DNA from: Vibrio brasiliensis LMG 20546
GTDB taxonomy: Bacteria > Pseudomonadota > Gammaproteobacteria > Enterobacterales > Vibrionaceae
NCBI RefSeq assembly: GCF_000189255.1
Contig: NZ_AEVS01000008.1
Location: 124,001 to 188,000 of the forward strand
Length of the DNA stretch: 64,000 bases
Direction: 5' to 3'
The notes beneath the pieces were generated by a model that had not been told where the DNA came from, ran no database searches, and worked only from the letters and a program-made list of their open reading frames with translations. Shown here piece by piece: positions 9,025 through 17,879 of this stretch. Numbering within the stretch: the stretch's first letter is position 1; each line of letters opens with the position of its first letter. The position numbers were made by a program, and so were the translations under genes.

Positions 9025-9597
9025 TTAGCGGAATAGGTATGGGAACAGCTTGCGACGCTCTTCTGCAGTAAGAGACTCTACACGAGCAATATTGGTATCC
9101 GGAATCGCTTCAGGATTCGGATAGTGTTTAAGAACCTTTTCCATGCTTTCTTCGCGAATCAGGTGGAATACGGGTACCGGAGAACGGTTGGTCAGGTTCT
9201 CGTCATCTTCTGGTTCTGCGCCACCGAAACAGTAGTCTGGGTGGAACGTCGCTAACTGGAAGATACCCTCCCAGCCCTGTTGACGAATCAGGGCTTCAAC
9301 CCAGTCAATAAACAGGTTGTAGTCATAGAAGTCGCTGAGCATGTTTGGCACCGCAACCAATGTTGTTTCTAGTTGCTGCGGCTCTGTAGAGTCGAGCTCA
9401 AGTAACTGAGTCAGAATGTCTTCCAGTAGCGCTTCTTCAGTTTGTGCTTCACTAACGAAGATTTTTATCTGTTTGTTGCGTTGTGGCTTTGCAGCAAACG
9501 GACAAAGGTTAAGACCGATAACGACATCGTTCAGCCATTGTTCGACAGCGTCAGACACTTGCTGACTACTGATCTGTGTTGAGCTTTGGTTAGTCAT
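9025..9597 (-). CDS. DUF1415 family protein
   Basis: A 190-residue cytosolic protein that fits the DUF1415 family: NLCPFAAKP near residue 30, then FHPDYCFGG and HLIREESM further on. The conserved Cys, His and Asp residues hint at metal or cofactor binding, but no activity is established to my knowledge. Its ATG overlaps the stop of the upstream MFS gene by four bases (ATGA), so the two are coupled. The gap to the next gene (8886-9024) shows no clear terminator. Confidence 0.85.
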   Translation of the reverse strand: MTNQSSTQISSQQVSDAVEQWLNDVVIGLNLCPFAAKPQRNKQIKIFVSEAQTEEALLEDILTQLLELDSTEPQQLETTLVAVPNMLSDFYDYNLFIDWVEALIRQQGWEGIFQLATFHPDYCFGGAEPEDDENLTNRSPVPVFHLIREESMEKVLKHYPNPEAIPDTNIARVESLTAEERRKLFPYLFR

Positions 9598-10841
9598 TTT
9601 GCTTCCAAATTAGAATTTGGCGCAAGGATAGCAGATTCTTGTTGTGCTGGCTTGTCTAATGGGGCTGCCGCTTCGATACGAGCCAAGCTATGGCACAGGG
9701 CAAATATCAAGGCGTAGAGCACAGAGCCACCGGCCATGACATAACCCCAGCCACCTTGTTGCCAGCAGTAAATGAGGAAGAATCCACCAATACTGCCGCC
9801 GACATAGTAATGAACCAGATAGAGTGCAGTGGCAGTCGCTTTGGCATGGGTTGCTTTTTGACTTACCCAGGCGTAAGCAAGGGTATGGGTGAAAAAGGCG
9901 CCAAAGCTGATCAATAGCAAGCCCAGTACCATGAATGCCATAGAATCCACGTACGCGATGAGCATTCCGAGCAGGCTGATAGTCGTCCCTGTCACTATCC
10001 CAGAAATGCTGCGATGACGCTTACGCCATACCGAAGTGAGCTTTGAACTCAGTGTACCTGCCAGGTAGCAGAGGAAGATTAATGATGCCAGACCTACGGG
10101 AAGGTTATGCGGTTCTGAAACCAGACGGAAACCCATGACTGAATACAGATTAACGAACAGGGCAAAATTGACCCCGCCAAGTACCATTGCAATCCAGATG
10201 GTTCTGTTCTTGAGGTGTTTTACCAGAGCACGATTGTGGTAACGCAGCATGCCTCGTTGCGGAGTGAAGTTCTGTTGTTTAGGCAGGGTAAACAGCACCA
10301 CAAGTGCACCGCCCAGCGTTAATAGTGCAACGACAATTACGGCTTGTTGCCAGCCTAATGCGTCGGTTAAGGTGCCGCCAATGATTCTCCCGACAATACC
10401 GCCAAAAGAGTTGGCCGCAATGTAACCGCCAATCGCCTGAGCGAATGCTTGTTCTGACAGCTCTTCAACCATGTAGGCGACGGCGACGGAAGCAAATGCG
10501 GCTAATGCAACACCCATCAAAGCGCGTAGAACAACGAGCGCGATCAGCGAGTCGAACATCAACATCCCAAGCCCGATGACTGGCATAGCTACCAGACCGA
10601 TAAGCATAACTTTACGTCGACCGTAGGATTCTGACGCTACTGCCCAGGGTACCAGGCATACAGATAATGCAAGCGTACTGGCGGCGAATACCCAGTTGAT
10701 CTGGGTTTCAGATACCGAGAAATGCTCGGCCATGAAAGGGAGCATCGGCTGAAACAGGTAGAGATTACAAAATACCAGAAATGAGCCTAACGCTAGACTG
10801 AAAGTGACATATCGGTACTGCTTGGTTTTAAGCTCAATCAT
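9594..10841 (-). CDS. MFS transporter, YnfM-like
   Basis: A 415-residue major facilitator with about 12 membrane segments and the first-loop motif AVASESYGRRKVMLIG (GxxxDRxGRR-like). The fold and the divergent LysR neighbour resemble the YnfM group of putative exporters. Substrate is unknown. It is divergent from the LysR gene across 105 AT-rich bases, so that regulator probably controls it. Its stop overlaps the DUF1415 start. Confidence 0.88.
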   Translation of the reverse strand: MIELKTKQYRYVTFSLALGSFLVFCNLYLFQPMLPFMAEHFSVSETQINWVFAASTLALSVCLVPWAVASESYGRRKVMLIGLVAMPVIGLGMLMFDSLIALVVLRALMGVALAAFASVAVAYMVEELSEQAFAQAIGGYIAANSFGGIVGRIIGGTLTDALGWQQAVIVVALLTLGGALVVLFTLPKQQNFTPQRGMLRYHNRALVKHLKNRTIWIAMVLGGVNFALFVNLYSVMGFRLVSEPHNLPVGLASLIFLCYLAGTLSSKLTSVWRKRHRSISGIVTGTTISLLGMLIAYVDSMAFMVLGLLLISFGAFFTHTLAYAWVSQKATHAKATATALYLVHYYVGGSIGGFFLIYCWQQGGWGYVMAGGSVLYALIFALCHSLARIEAAAPLDKPAQQESAILAPNSNLEAK

Positions 10842-10946
10842 TTTGGTAACTCAAATGGGAATATGTGAGCAAAATATCAGTCGCCACGTGATAAATGAAA
10901 TATATTAAAAATATTATGATGATATAAAAAATATATAGGATGAGAG
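10842..10946. promoter_or_regulatory. AT-rich divergent promoter region of MFS and LysR genes
   Basis: This 105-base gap between divergent genes is strongly AT-rich at 10898-10936 and contains overlapping near-palindromes such as ATATATTAAAAATATTATGA. LysR-type regulators usually bind interrupted T-N11-A dyads in such divergent spacers; several can be drawn here, so no single operator is assigned. Confidence 0.5.
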
Positions 10947-11816
10947 TTGGAATCAAAACACCTCAAACATTTTGTCGCCGTGGCGCAGCATGGCCATTTT
11001 ACCCGTGCTGCCAAAGCGCTGCATATTGCTCAACCCGCACTGAGTATCTCGATTAAGAAGCTTGAGCAGAACCTGGGCGTTGAACTGTTTCGCCGTGAAG
11101 ATCGTCAGGTGTCGCTGACCGATGAGGGGAAAGTGTTATACGAACACGCCAAGCGTATCCTGCAGCAGCTAGAGGACGCCCAGCTTGCCATTGATGAACT
11201 TAAAGGGCTTGAAAAAGGTGAGGTTCGGTTAGGTGCTCCGAGTATGATGGGTTCATACTTCTTCCCACAGATATTAATGGCGTTTAACAGTCGTTACCCG
11301 AATCTTAAGTTAACTCTGGTCGATGCTGGTACGCGGGATATCCGTAAGATGCTGCTTAACGGCGAGTTGGATATCGGCATGATAGACGACGTTAATGTTC
11401 CTGATGATCTGGATACTGATCATTTGCTACAGGTGGAGATGTTGGCAGTCGTAGCGAAAGAGCACCCCTTTGCTAAGCAGAAGTCTGTCTCTTTTGACGC
11501 CTTTTTTGACAACGAACTGGTGATGTTCAAACCCGGTTACTTTCATCGCGACTTTCTTGAAGATAAGGCGTTGCAGTGTAACAAAGAGATGCGCTTCTCG
11601 TTTGAAACTAATCTATTGCCGATGATACTAAGCATCGTTAAAAATGAGTTTGCGATTACTGCGCTACTCGAGTTGGTAACGCAAAATGAGAAAGATGTGG
11701 TTGGTGTGCCATTTGAACCACGAGTGAAGATCAACCTATCCTTGGCGTGGCGTAAACACGGTTATCTCTCTATGGCGGACCGAACCTTTATTGATTTTGT
11801 TAAGCAGTACACCTAA
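10947..11816 (+). CDS. LysR-family transcriptional regulator
   Basis: A 289-residue LTTR with the N-terminal winged helix-turn-helix (about residues 1-60, including FTRAAKALHIAQPALSISIKKLE) and a C-terminal effector-binding domain. The start is a TTG codon preceded by AGGATGAGAG; no ATG lies near the correct N terminus, and the frame begins with the typical MESKHLKHFVAV. Divergent placement suggests that it regulates the MFS-DUF1415 pair. The ligand is unknown. Confidence 0.92.
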   Translation: MESKHLKHFVAVAQHGHFTRAAKALHIAQPALSISIKKLEQNLGVELFRREDRQVSLTDEGKVLYEHAKRILQQLEDAQLAIDELKGLEKGEVRLGAPSMMGSYFFPQILMAFNSRYPNLKLTLVDAGTRDIRKMLLNGELDIGMIDDVNVPDDLDTDHLLQVEMLAVVAKEHPFAKQKSVSFDAFFDNELVMFKPGYFHRDFLEDKALQCNKEMRFSFETNLLPMILSIVKNEFAITALLELVTQNEKDVVGVPFEPRVKINLSLAWRKHGYLSMADRTFIDFVKQYT

Positions 11817-11934
11817 ACGATTAATCTCGCTGCGAATATCACACTTTACTGTTTCCCTATCGCACCGTGGCGAGCTTTCAAGTAGTTTGAAGCTATCTGT
11901 CACAACAAGTTTTGAAGGGTAGGGAAACCATTCT

Positions 11935-13392
11935 ATGCAAATCCGTATCAACCAGCTCTCTCTGGAAACTGGCACCAATCAACTCGATATTGAAAAGTGG
12001 ACTATCGACCACGGTCAATCATGGGGCGTATTCAGTACCGAGGGGGATATTGGCTCAGCGCTAGGCTGTCTTCTTTGTGGTGAGTATGATGTTCCTGAAT
12101 CTATACTTGCAGCAAGTGAAGGGCGAATTGCTCAGGTTTCGCTGGTTGAACAGCAACGACTGCTGGAAGAAGAAATCGCCAAGGATGAAACCGATTATTT
12201 AGACCGAATTGATACGGGGACTTCGGTTTACTCTCTGATTTACCAGCAGTGCGAGTCAAAGGAACTGACCAATAAGTTAATTAACGAGCTAGACCTTAGC
12301 CATTTGCAGCAAAGTGGTTTCCGTGTTCTGTCGACTGGCGAAACCCGGCGCGTAATGCTGGCAAGAGCTCTCGCGACTCAACCTGATTTTGTTGTGCTTG
12401 ATAACCCATTTACCGGTTTAGATGTCGCTCACCGAGCTTCGCTGGCTGAGTACCTGTTTGAGTTGTCAAAGTCGATTCAGATGGTGGTGACTTTCAACCG
12501 CGAGGAAGATATTCCGGACTGGGTTGAACAAATTGCCATGTTCAACCATGGAAAACTGGAAAGCGTGATGCCTAAGAGCGAGTGGGAGTCACATCCGGTG
12601 ATTCGTCAAATAAAAGCCCAGTCTCAGCAACAAAGTGAGCAGATGCTGGAGCTTATCCACCGTTACCAACATAGTCATCACTTTCAAAACCCGGTGTTTG
12701 AAATTCGCAATGGTCAGGTCGCTTACACCGACAAAACCATCTTTAGTGAGCTGAACTGGCGAATCGAAAACGGTCAGCACTGGCAAATCAAAGGGCCCAA
12801 TGGCTGCGGTAAGAGTACTCTGCTTGGGCTTATTTTTGGAGACCACCCTCAGTGCTACTCTAACGATATTCAGATATTTGGTAATCAGCGAGGCTCTGGA
12901 GAGTCAATCTGGGAGATCAAAAAGCATATCGGTATGGTCTCATCTGCCTTGCACCTGCAGTACCGAGTCAGTTGTAAGGCGATTGAAGTCATTTTGTCGG
13001 GCTTTTACGACTCGATAGGTCTCTATCAGCAGCCAAGTAAGAAAGAGATTCAGGTTGCCAGAGAGTGGTTGGAAATCCTCCATATGAGCCAGTACGCCAA
13101 CACCTCGTTCAGAGAGCTTGAGTATGGGCAACAAAGACTACTCCTGATTGCCCGAGCTATCGTCAAACAGCCCGCACTGTTGATCCTTGACGAACCTTAC
13201 CAGGGGTTAGATTATTTGGGCAGACGATTAGTCAAAAACACTCTGGAACTGATCGCAAAAGAGAACTTAAGCCAGTTGCTGTATGTCTCTCACTATCAGA
13301 ATGATAAGCTTGAGAGCATAGCCAACGAGGTAGAATTTGTCTTTGATGAAGATGCTAGTTGCTATAAGGCGCAGATTAGCTGCAGCGGCTAA
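11935..13392 (+). CDS. ModF/PhrA-like tandem ABC ATPase with a degenerate first Walker A
   Basis: A 485-residue soluble protein with two ABC ATPase domains and no membrane part, like E. coli ModF/PhrA. Domain 2 has an intact Walker A GPNGCGKST, Walker B LLILDEPYQGLD and a weak signature LEYGQQ. Domain 1 keeps a signature LSTGET and a Walker B-like VVLDNPFTGLD, but the Walker A position (about residues 33-46) reads FSTEGDIGSALGCL with no GK[ST]. One complete composite ATP site (domain 2 Walker A plus domain 1 signature) therefore seems to remain. The rof gene follows after 38 bases. Confidence 0.85.
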   Translation: MQIRINQLSLETGTNQLDIEKWTIDHGQSWGVFSTEGDIGSALGCLLCGEYDVPESILAASEGRIAQVSLVEQQRLLEEEIAKDETDYLDRIDTGTSVYSLIYQQCESKELTNKLINELDLSHLQQSGFRVLSTGETRRVMLARALATQPDFVVLDNPFTGLDVAHRASLAEYLFELSKSIQMVVTFNREEDIPDWVEQIAMFNHGKLESVMPKSEWESHPVIRQIKAQSQQQSEQMLELIHRYQHSHHFQNPVFEIRNGQVAYTDKTIFSELNWRIENGQHWQIKGPNGCGKSTLLGLIFGDHPQCYSNDIQIFGNQRGSGESIWEIKKHIGMVSSALHLQYRVSCKAIEVILSGFYDSIGLYQQPSKKEIQVAREWLEILHMSQYANTSFRELEYGQQRLLLIARAIVKQPALLILDEPYQGLDYLGRRLVKNTLELIAKENLSQLLYVSHYQNDKLESIANEVEFVFDEDASCYKAQISCSG

Positions 13393-13430
13393 TTCGGCAA
13401 TCGGAGCCAGCAAGCGAATTGGAGAACAAA

Positions 13431-13676
13431 ATGATCAGTTGCAATGACTATGACTATATCGAGATTGTATGTTTGTACCGTTATCCGGTTCGTTTGACGC
13501 TAAAATCCGGTCAGACTATCGAAGGTAAGGCGCTTGACACCGCACGCAACCAGGACAAGCAGGAAGCCATTAAACTGGATCAAAATGGTGTCGAGCAACT
13601 GGTTGTGCTCGATGATCTTTCATTGCTGGAAGTTCTGGTCGACAACCCTCATTTCAATCAAAAGACTTTCGCTTAA
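13431..13676 (+). CDS. rof: Rho-binding antiterminator Rof (YaeO) family protein
   Basis: Rof binds transcription terminator Rho and inhibits termination. The 81-residue product starts MISCNDYDYIE and contains the family pattern CNDYDYIEIVCLYRYPVRL, resembling E. coli Rof (INCDDYDNLELAC). The frame can begin at a TTG at 13419, but ATG 13431 has a GGAG ribosome site seven bases away and aligns better. It follows the ModF-like gene closely and ends 24 bases before the transposase unit. Confidence 0.88.
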   Translation: MISCNDYDYIEIVCLYRYPVRLTLKSGQTIEGKALDTARNQDKQEAIKLDQNGVEQLVVLDDLSLLEVLVDNPHFNQKTFA

Positions 13677-13700
13677 CTCAGCAAATCTTTTTCTTTCTTC

Positions 13701-15050
13701 TTAACGGGACACACACCATAAAGGATGAATTTAGTATGAGTTGTTGATATCTACAACAGATATCGGAAGCACAAAGATTGCCGAGAATGGATTGCTTTCT
13801 TAACTTGAATGGACAACCTCCACTTGAGATAAGAGATGACTACTGCCAGAAAGCAACAAATATGTATCGATGCAACTCCCTACTATCACTGTGTCTCACG
13901 TTGTGTGAGGCGAAGTTTTCTCTGTGGAGAAGACCCCGTTACCCAGCAAAGCTATGAGCATCGCCGAGACTGGATTAAGCGTAAGATAGTCACGCTTTCT
14001 CAGGTGTACTGCATAGATATTTGTGCCTATGCCATCATGAGTAACCATTACCACTTAGTTGTACATATCAATCGCAATAAAGCTCAGAAGTTATCGGCTT
14101 ATGAGGTTGTTGAACGCTGGCGGCAAGAGCACAAACTGCCAAGCATTGTAACGAGATGGCTAGAAGATCAGCTTACTATCCAATCGGAAATAGACGTGTG
14201 TTTAGATCTCATCGAGTCATGGCGAGAGCGACTGTGGAGCCTGAGTTGGTTTATGAAAGAGCTCAATTTTGAAATTGCTTGTCAGGCCAATAAAGAGGAT
14301 CAATGCAAAGGACACTTTTGGGAAAGCCGTTTCAAAAGTCAGGCTTTGCTGGATGAGAAGGCGCTTATTGCTGCTATGGCGTATGTTGATTTGAATCCAT
14401 TAAGAGCAGGTACAGCTAAAACACCAGAAGCTTCAGATTACACGTCCATTCAAGCAAGGCTAGAAGCGCTAAGAAATCATCTAGTAACCGCCCCTTGTCT
14501 GCATCCGTTTATAGGTTCCCCCACGAACAAGCTGCTTGATGGAATTCCTTTTCGACTGATTGATTATATCGAGCTTGTTGATTGGACCGCTCGTCTATAT
14601 CAAGAGGACAAGGCGAGCTTAAGTGCTAGTGCGCCACCTATATTACAGCGGCTTCAGATAAGTCAGTTGAGGTGGTCAGAGGTATGTACGAAATTAGAAC
14701 GTCATCGAAGTACGGCAGTCGGTTTTTCAAAAAGTGCAATTCATATCAAACGGATGCTGAAGCGAAAGAGACTCAATCTACTTCGTTTAGATAGCTAACC
14801 ACCACTTACAACTGTCTTGGCCAACAACTCCAGTCTTCCATAAAGCTCAGTGGGTTTCTATTAACCGAATTGGCTCGAAACAACAGATTCCTACAACCTG
14901 TTGTCAGAATTGCCCGATGAGAGCAAAAACTCGTAGTAACAAAGTATTTATTCAGGGTGGGCATCGCCCAAAACGAGCAGCTATTTGTGCCCAGAGTTTA
15001 TTGCAGCTTATAGGGACTGTCCTTACTACTACTGGTGCCTGTCCCGTTAA
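13701..15050 (+). mobile_element. REP-associated transposase unit with inverted end repeats
   Basis: The 18-mer TTAACGGGACACACACCA at 13701-13718 recurs inverted at 15033-15050 (reverse complement TTAACGGGACAGGCACCA), 16 of 18 bases identical. The two copies enclose the transposase gene. The right end also pairs with GGGAC at 15013-15017 and could form a REP-like hairpin. Another stem (ACAACAG/CTGTTGT, 14880-14904) and TGGGC-ATC-GCCCA (about 14957-14969) lie in the 3' flank 14799-15012, where no gene is seen. The right repeat contains the stop codon of the neighbouring glutaredoxin-like gene. Confidence 0.65.
13836..14798 (+). CDS. REP-associated tyrosine (Y1, HUH) transposase
   Basis: A 320-residue Y1-type transposase (COG1943-like) of the single-copy REP-associated class rather than an IS200/IS605 element. 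It has the HUH metal motif HYHLVVH (in MSNHYHLVVH, about residues 68-77) and the catalytic Tyr region AMAYVDLNPLRAG (about 182-194). CKGHFWESRFKSQ is another family hallmark. These enzymes process REP palindromes as single-stranded DNA. Both motif sets are intact. The matching inverted repeats outside the gene support a unit that has moved or is kept with its own REP-like ends. Confidence 0.9.
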   Translation: MTTARKQQICIDATPYYHCVSRCVRRSFLCGEDPVTQQSYEHRRDWIKRKIVTLSQVYCIDICAYAIMSNHYHLVVHINRNKAQKLSAYEVVERWRQEHKLPSIVTRWLEDQLTIQSEIDVCLDLIESWRERLWSLSWFMKELNFEIACQANKEDQCKGHFWESRFKSQALLDEKALIAAMAYVDLNPLRAGTAKTPEASDYTSIQARLEALRNHLVTAPCLHPFIGSPTNKLLDGIPFRLIDYIELVDWTARLYQEDKASLSASAPPILQRLQISQLRWSEVCTKLERHRSTAVGFSKSAIHIKRMLKRKRLNLLRLDS

Positions 15051-15280
15051 CCCTTTGAGTTATACATTTTCTCAAAGTTACCTGGGTTCCAGCCAATCAT
15101 ATAACGGTCACCGATTTTTAATACAGGCAGGGAGCGAGCGCCAATTGCATCCAGCTCTTTACGTCCACGTTGCATCTTCGCATTAGTTAAACGGTACTGA
15201 TAGCCCTTAGAGTCTAGGTAACGCTGTGCGTCTTTGCAGTGTGGGCATTTGTCTTTAACATACAGTACAAGTCGTTTCAT
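15047..15280 (-). CDS. Glutaredoxin family protein
   Basis: A 77-residue thioredoxin-fold protein with CPHC active site at residues 13-16 in KDKCPHCKDAQ and a cis-Pro segment RSLPVLKIG, typical of small glutaredoxin/NrdH-like proteins that reduce disulfides. No signal peptide is present, so it is cytosolic. Its stop codon (15047-15049 on the plus strand) falls inside the right-hand inverted repeat of the transposase unit, so the mobile unit abuts or defines the end of this gene. Confidence 0.88.
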   Translation of the reverse strand: MKRLVLYVKDKCPHCKDAQRYLDSKGYQYRLTNAKMQRGRKELDAIGARSLPVLKIGDRYMIGWNPGNFEKMYNSKG

Positions 15281-15396
15281 GGTGTGTTCCTAGGTATATA
15301 TTCAGCGCAGAGTTTAATGAAAAGACCGTGAATGGCAAGTGTGAATAGGGTAGACTTATGCCCCTTTTGTAGACCTGACTTCACTTTGTGGTGAGT

Positions 15397-15900
15397 ATGA
15401 ATCCTGTATTACGCTATATCCAAGGTTATCCTGAACATATTCTGACTCCTGTCTCGCAGATGGTTGAGTCGGGGCGCTTCGCCGCTTGGTTTGAAAAGCG
15501 TTACCCTGAGAATCACACCATCAAAAGTGAGAAAGCCTTATTCGAATATACAATGGCGCTAAAGAACCGCTATATGAAGAAGACGGCTCCACTTAGTAAA
15601 GTGCTCTACGATAATAAGATTCATCTGATCAACAATGCCCTTGGTCTGCACACATATGCCAATAAAGTCCATGGCGGTAAGATTAAGGCTAAAAACGAAA
15701 TTCGCATTGCCAGCGTGTTTAAAAATGCTCCGGAACCACTCCTGCGTATGTTGGTGGTACACGAGTTAGCGCACTTTAAGGAAAAGGAACACAACAAGGC
15801 GTTTTATCAGCTTTGTTGTCATATGGAGCCGGATTACCATCAACTGGAGCTTGATGCCCGTTTGTTTATGATTTATCTAGAAACAGTGAACCGCAATTAA
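15397..15900 (+). CDS. YgjP-like metal-dependent hydrolase (DUF45/M48-like)
   Basis: A 167-residue protein with the zincin motif [16 protein letters not shown], matching the YgjP/DUF45 family. In-frame GTG codons at 15388 and 15391 are possible starts, but ATG 15397 has GGTGAG just upstream and gives [12 protein letters not shown]. YgjP members are described as putative metallohydrolases; a nucleotide or peptide substrate cannot be decided here. The gene ends five bases before rlmF. Confidence 0.82.
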   Translation: MNPVLRYIQGYPEHILTPVSQMVESGRFAAWFEKRYPENHTIKSEKALFEYTMALKNRYMKKTAPLSKVLYDNKIHLINNALGLHTYANKVHGGKIKAKNEIRIASVFKNAPEPLLRMLVVHELAHFKEKEHNKAFYQLCCHMEPDYHQLELDARLFMIYLETVNRN

Positions 15901-15905
15901 TCACT

Positions 15906-16958
15906 ATGACTCGTCAAAATAAAAACACTAAAACCAGCAACAAAGCTGTTCCAGCCAAGTCAGTGCCATCAGAGACTAAGGTGATCAAGCGTAAGACAAA
16001 AGCGGGTCTGCATAAGCGTAACCTGCACAATGGGCGCTACGACTTTAAAGCTTTGATAGAAGCGTTACCTGAGCTTAAACAGTACGTAGTGAAAAATCCT
16101 AAAGGAGAGGCGAGCATTAACTTCTCTGATCCGGTTGCCGTCAAGCTAATTAATAAGGCATTACTGGCACATCACTACTCAGTGACTCAATGGGATATTC
16201 CGCAAGGCTACCTTTGTCCGCCAATTCCCGGCCGTGCTGACTATGTTCACCGTTTAGCTGAGCTACTTTCAGATGATTGTGGTGGCTCTGCTCCTAAGCG
16301 TGTCAATGCATTGGACATAGGTGTCGGCGCAAACTGTATTTATCCGATTGTAGGAGCGACTCAATACGGTTGGCACTATGTTGGCTCTGATATTGACCCA
16401 GTGTCGGTCGATAACTCAAATAAGATTGTGGCAAATAATCCAGTGCTCGAAGGTCAGATAGAGTGTCGATTGCAGAAAGAGAGTCGCTATCTGTTTAAGG
16501 GGATTATTGAGCAGGGTGAGTTCTATCATATCACTACCTGCAATCCACCGTTTCATAAGTCTTTACAAGAAGCGCAGCAGGGTAGTGCTCGCAAAATCAA
16601 TAACTTGTCGACCAATAAAGTCAAACGTGGACAAGCATCATCTGCTTCGAAAAATAAAGTCGCACCAGTGCTTAACTTTGGCGGCCAACAGGCAGAATTG
16701 TGGTGTTCTGGAGGCGAAGCCGCCTTTATCAAGAACATGGCGTTTGAAAGTCGTGATTTCGCGCACCAAGTACTGTGGTTTTCTACGCTAATCTCTAAGA
16801 AAGAGAATGTTCGTTGGATGCGTAAGAATCTCGAAAAAGCTGGCGCGAAAGAGGTTCAAATCGTAGAAATGAGCCAAGGACAGAAAACCAGCCGCTTTAT
16901 TGCTTGGACATTCCATACTCAAGAGCAGCGCAAGCAGTGGCTGATGCTAAATAAATAG
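15906..16958 (+). CDS. rlmF: 23S rRNA (adenine(1618)-N(6))-methyltransferase RlmF
   Basis: A SAM-dependent methyltransferase of 350 residues that modifies A1618 of 23S rRNA. Seen are the SAM-binding segment [13 protein letters not shown] (about residues 137-149) and the N6-adenine methylase motif NPPFH (about 212-216), flanked by the family's conserved [18 protein letters not shown]-terminal region. The first about 30 residues are Lys/Arg-rich, as is common for RlmF and suited to rRNA contact. It forms a likely operon with the upstream metallohydrolase gene. Confidence 0.95.
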   Translation: MTRQNKNTKTSNKAVPAKSVPSETKVIKRKTKAGLHKRNLHNGRYDFKALIEALPELKQYVVKNPKGEASINFSDPVAVKLINKALLAHHYSVTQWDIPQGYLCPPIPGRADYVHRLAELLSDDCGGSAPKRVNALDIGVGANCIYPIVGATQYGWHYVGSDIDPVSVDNSNKIVANNPVLEGQIECRLQKESRYLFKGIIEQGEFYHITTCNPPFHKSLQEAQQGSARKINNLSTNKVKRGQASSASKNKVAPVLNFGGQQAELWCSGGEAAFIKNMAFESRDFAHQVLWFSTLISKKENVRWMRKNLEKAGAKEVQIVEMSQGQKTSRFIAWTFHTQEQRKQWLMLNK

Positions 16959-16977
16959 ATCAAACTAAGGGGGGCAT

Positions 16978-17172
16978 ATGGAATTTGAGATTTATATGCC
17001 CTGTGAGCCAGCCTGGATTTGCGACAGCTTCCTGCTGCTGTTTGCGGTTCTGTTTATTATTGGACTTTGTGGATTTATTTATATTCTTTACAAAGAGTAC
17101 CTAAAGATTCAACGCGCCTCGCGTGTCCGTCGCAGAAGACAAACCCATCATTCTCAGCGTAAAAAACGCTGA
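16978..17172 (+). CDS. Small single-pass membrane protein
   Basis: A 64-residue protein with an excellent ribosome site (AAGGGGGG, six bases before ATG), one hydrophobic helix (about residues 17-40) and a very basic C-terminal tail ending QRKKR. The tail would lie in the cytoplasm (positive-inside rule). I recognise no family. The stop codon is one base from the converging TPR lipoprotein gene, leaving no room for a separate terminator. Confidence 0.65.
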   Translation: MEFEIYMPCEPAWICDSFLLLFAVLFIIGLCGFIYILYKEYLKIQRASRVRRRRQTHHSQRKKR

Positions 17173-17173
17173 T

Positions 17174-17719
17174 TCACTCCTCACTCTCTAAATTGGCCAA
17201 ATAGATTAAGGTACTGGTTCTGTTGGGCTGGTGTTGTAGCGCACGTTCAAAATAGTTCCATGCCTGGTCTGAGTTTCCGGCTTTCAGTGCGCAAAGACCC
17301 GCGTTCTCATAACTCTCCGCAATTGCATAGTAGTCTTGCAATCGGGTGGCTTGTAATAGTAGGGCTAGCGCTTGTTGATACTTACCTTGGCGGCAGAGAA
17401 AAGTACCATAGTTGTTTAGCACGTTACCGTTGTCAGGATGGGTGCGCAGCGTGTACTCATAAAGATGTTTTGCCTTTGTCATCTCACCAACAATATCCAG
17501 ATATCGCGCCATCGCAAGTTGAGCCCGATAGTATTTGGGGTCAACTTCGAGCGCTGTCGAGAGGCTTTCATAGGCTTTTGGATAATAGCCTCGTTGTAAA
17601 TAGGCAATACCAAGCTCAATCCGGGCGTCTGCTTGCTGGCGCGCGGGGTAATCCAACTCTGGCAAAGAGCGGGTGCAACCGTATAGGACAATCAAACTCA
17701 ATAACAAAGCACGTATCAT
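17174..17719 (-). CDS. TPR-repeat lipoprotein, PilF/PilW-like
   Basis: A 181-residue protein with a signal peptide and lipobox (LYGC at about residues 12-15), so it is probably an outer-membrane lipoprotein. Four tetratricopeptide-like repeats follow (ARIELGIAYLQRGYYPKAYESL and so on, from about residue 32). Architecture resembles PilF/PilW, the lipoprotein that helps assemble type IV pilus secretins, though it is shorter than usual. No pilus genes are nearby, so it may be a paralogue with another role. Confidence 0.75.
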   Translation of the reverse strand: MIRALLLSLIVLYGCTRSLPELDYPARQQADARIELGIAYLQRGYYPKAYESLSTALEVDPKYYRAQLAMARYLDIVGEMTKAKHLYEYTLRTHPDNGNVLNNYGTFLCRQGKYQQALALLLQATRLQDYYAIAESYENAGLCALKAGNSDQAWNYFERALQHQPNRTSTLIYLANLESEE

Positions 17720-17826
17720 ATCGGGAGAAAGTTGTTGTTTGATAGGGCAAGGTTATCGGGACAGTCGCATTAAGGGCAGGAGGGATTACTGGGGCTGGAA
17801 TGGAAGAGCGATTAAATGTACTCAGA

Positions 17827-17863
17827 AATGAAAACGGGGTATGACTAAGTAAGTCATACCCCG
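17827..17863 (-). terminator. Intrinsic terminator of metA
   Basis: CGGGGTATGACT (17835-17846) and its complement (17852-17863) make a perfect 12-bp stem with a 5-base loop; in the metA direction it is followed by TTTT (plus 17831-17834). It separates metA from the downstream lipoprotein gene. Confidence 0.88.
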
Positions 17864-17879
17864 CATATAAGCGCGGAGA

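Noticed and set aside
17260-17742. 160-residue plus-strand open frame
   Set aside because: It lies antisense to the TPR lipoprotein gene, which has a lipobox and repeats. It is a shadow frame.
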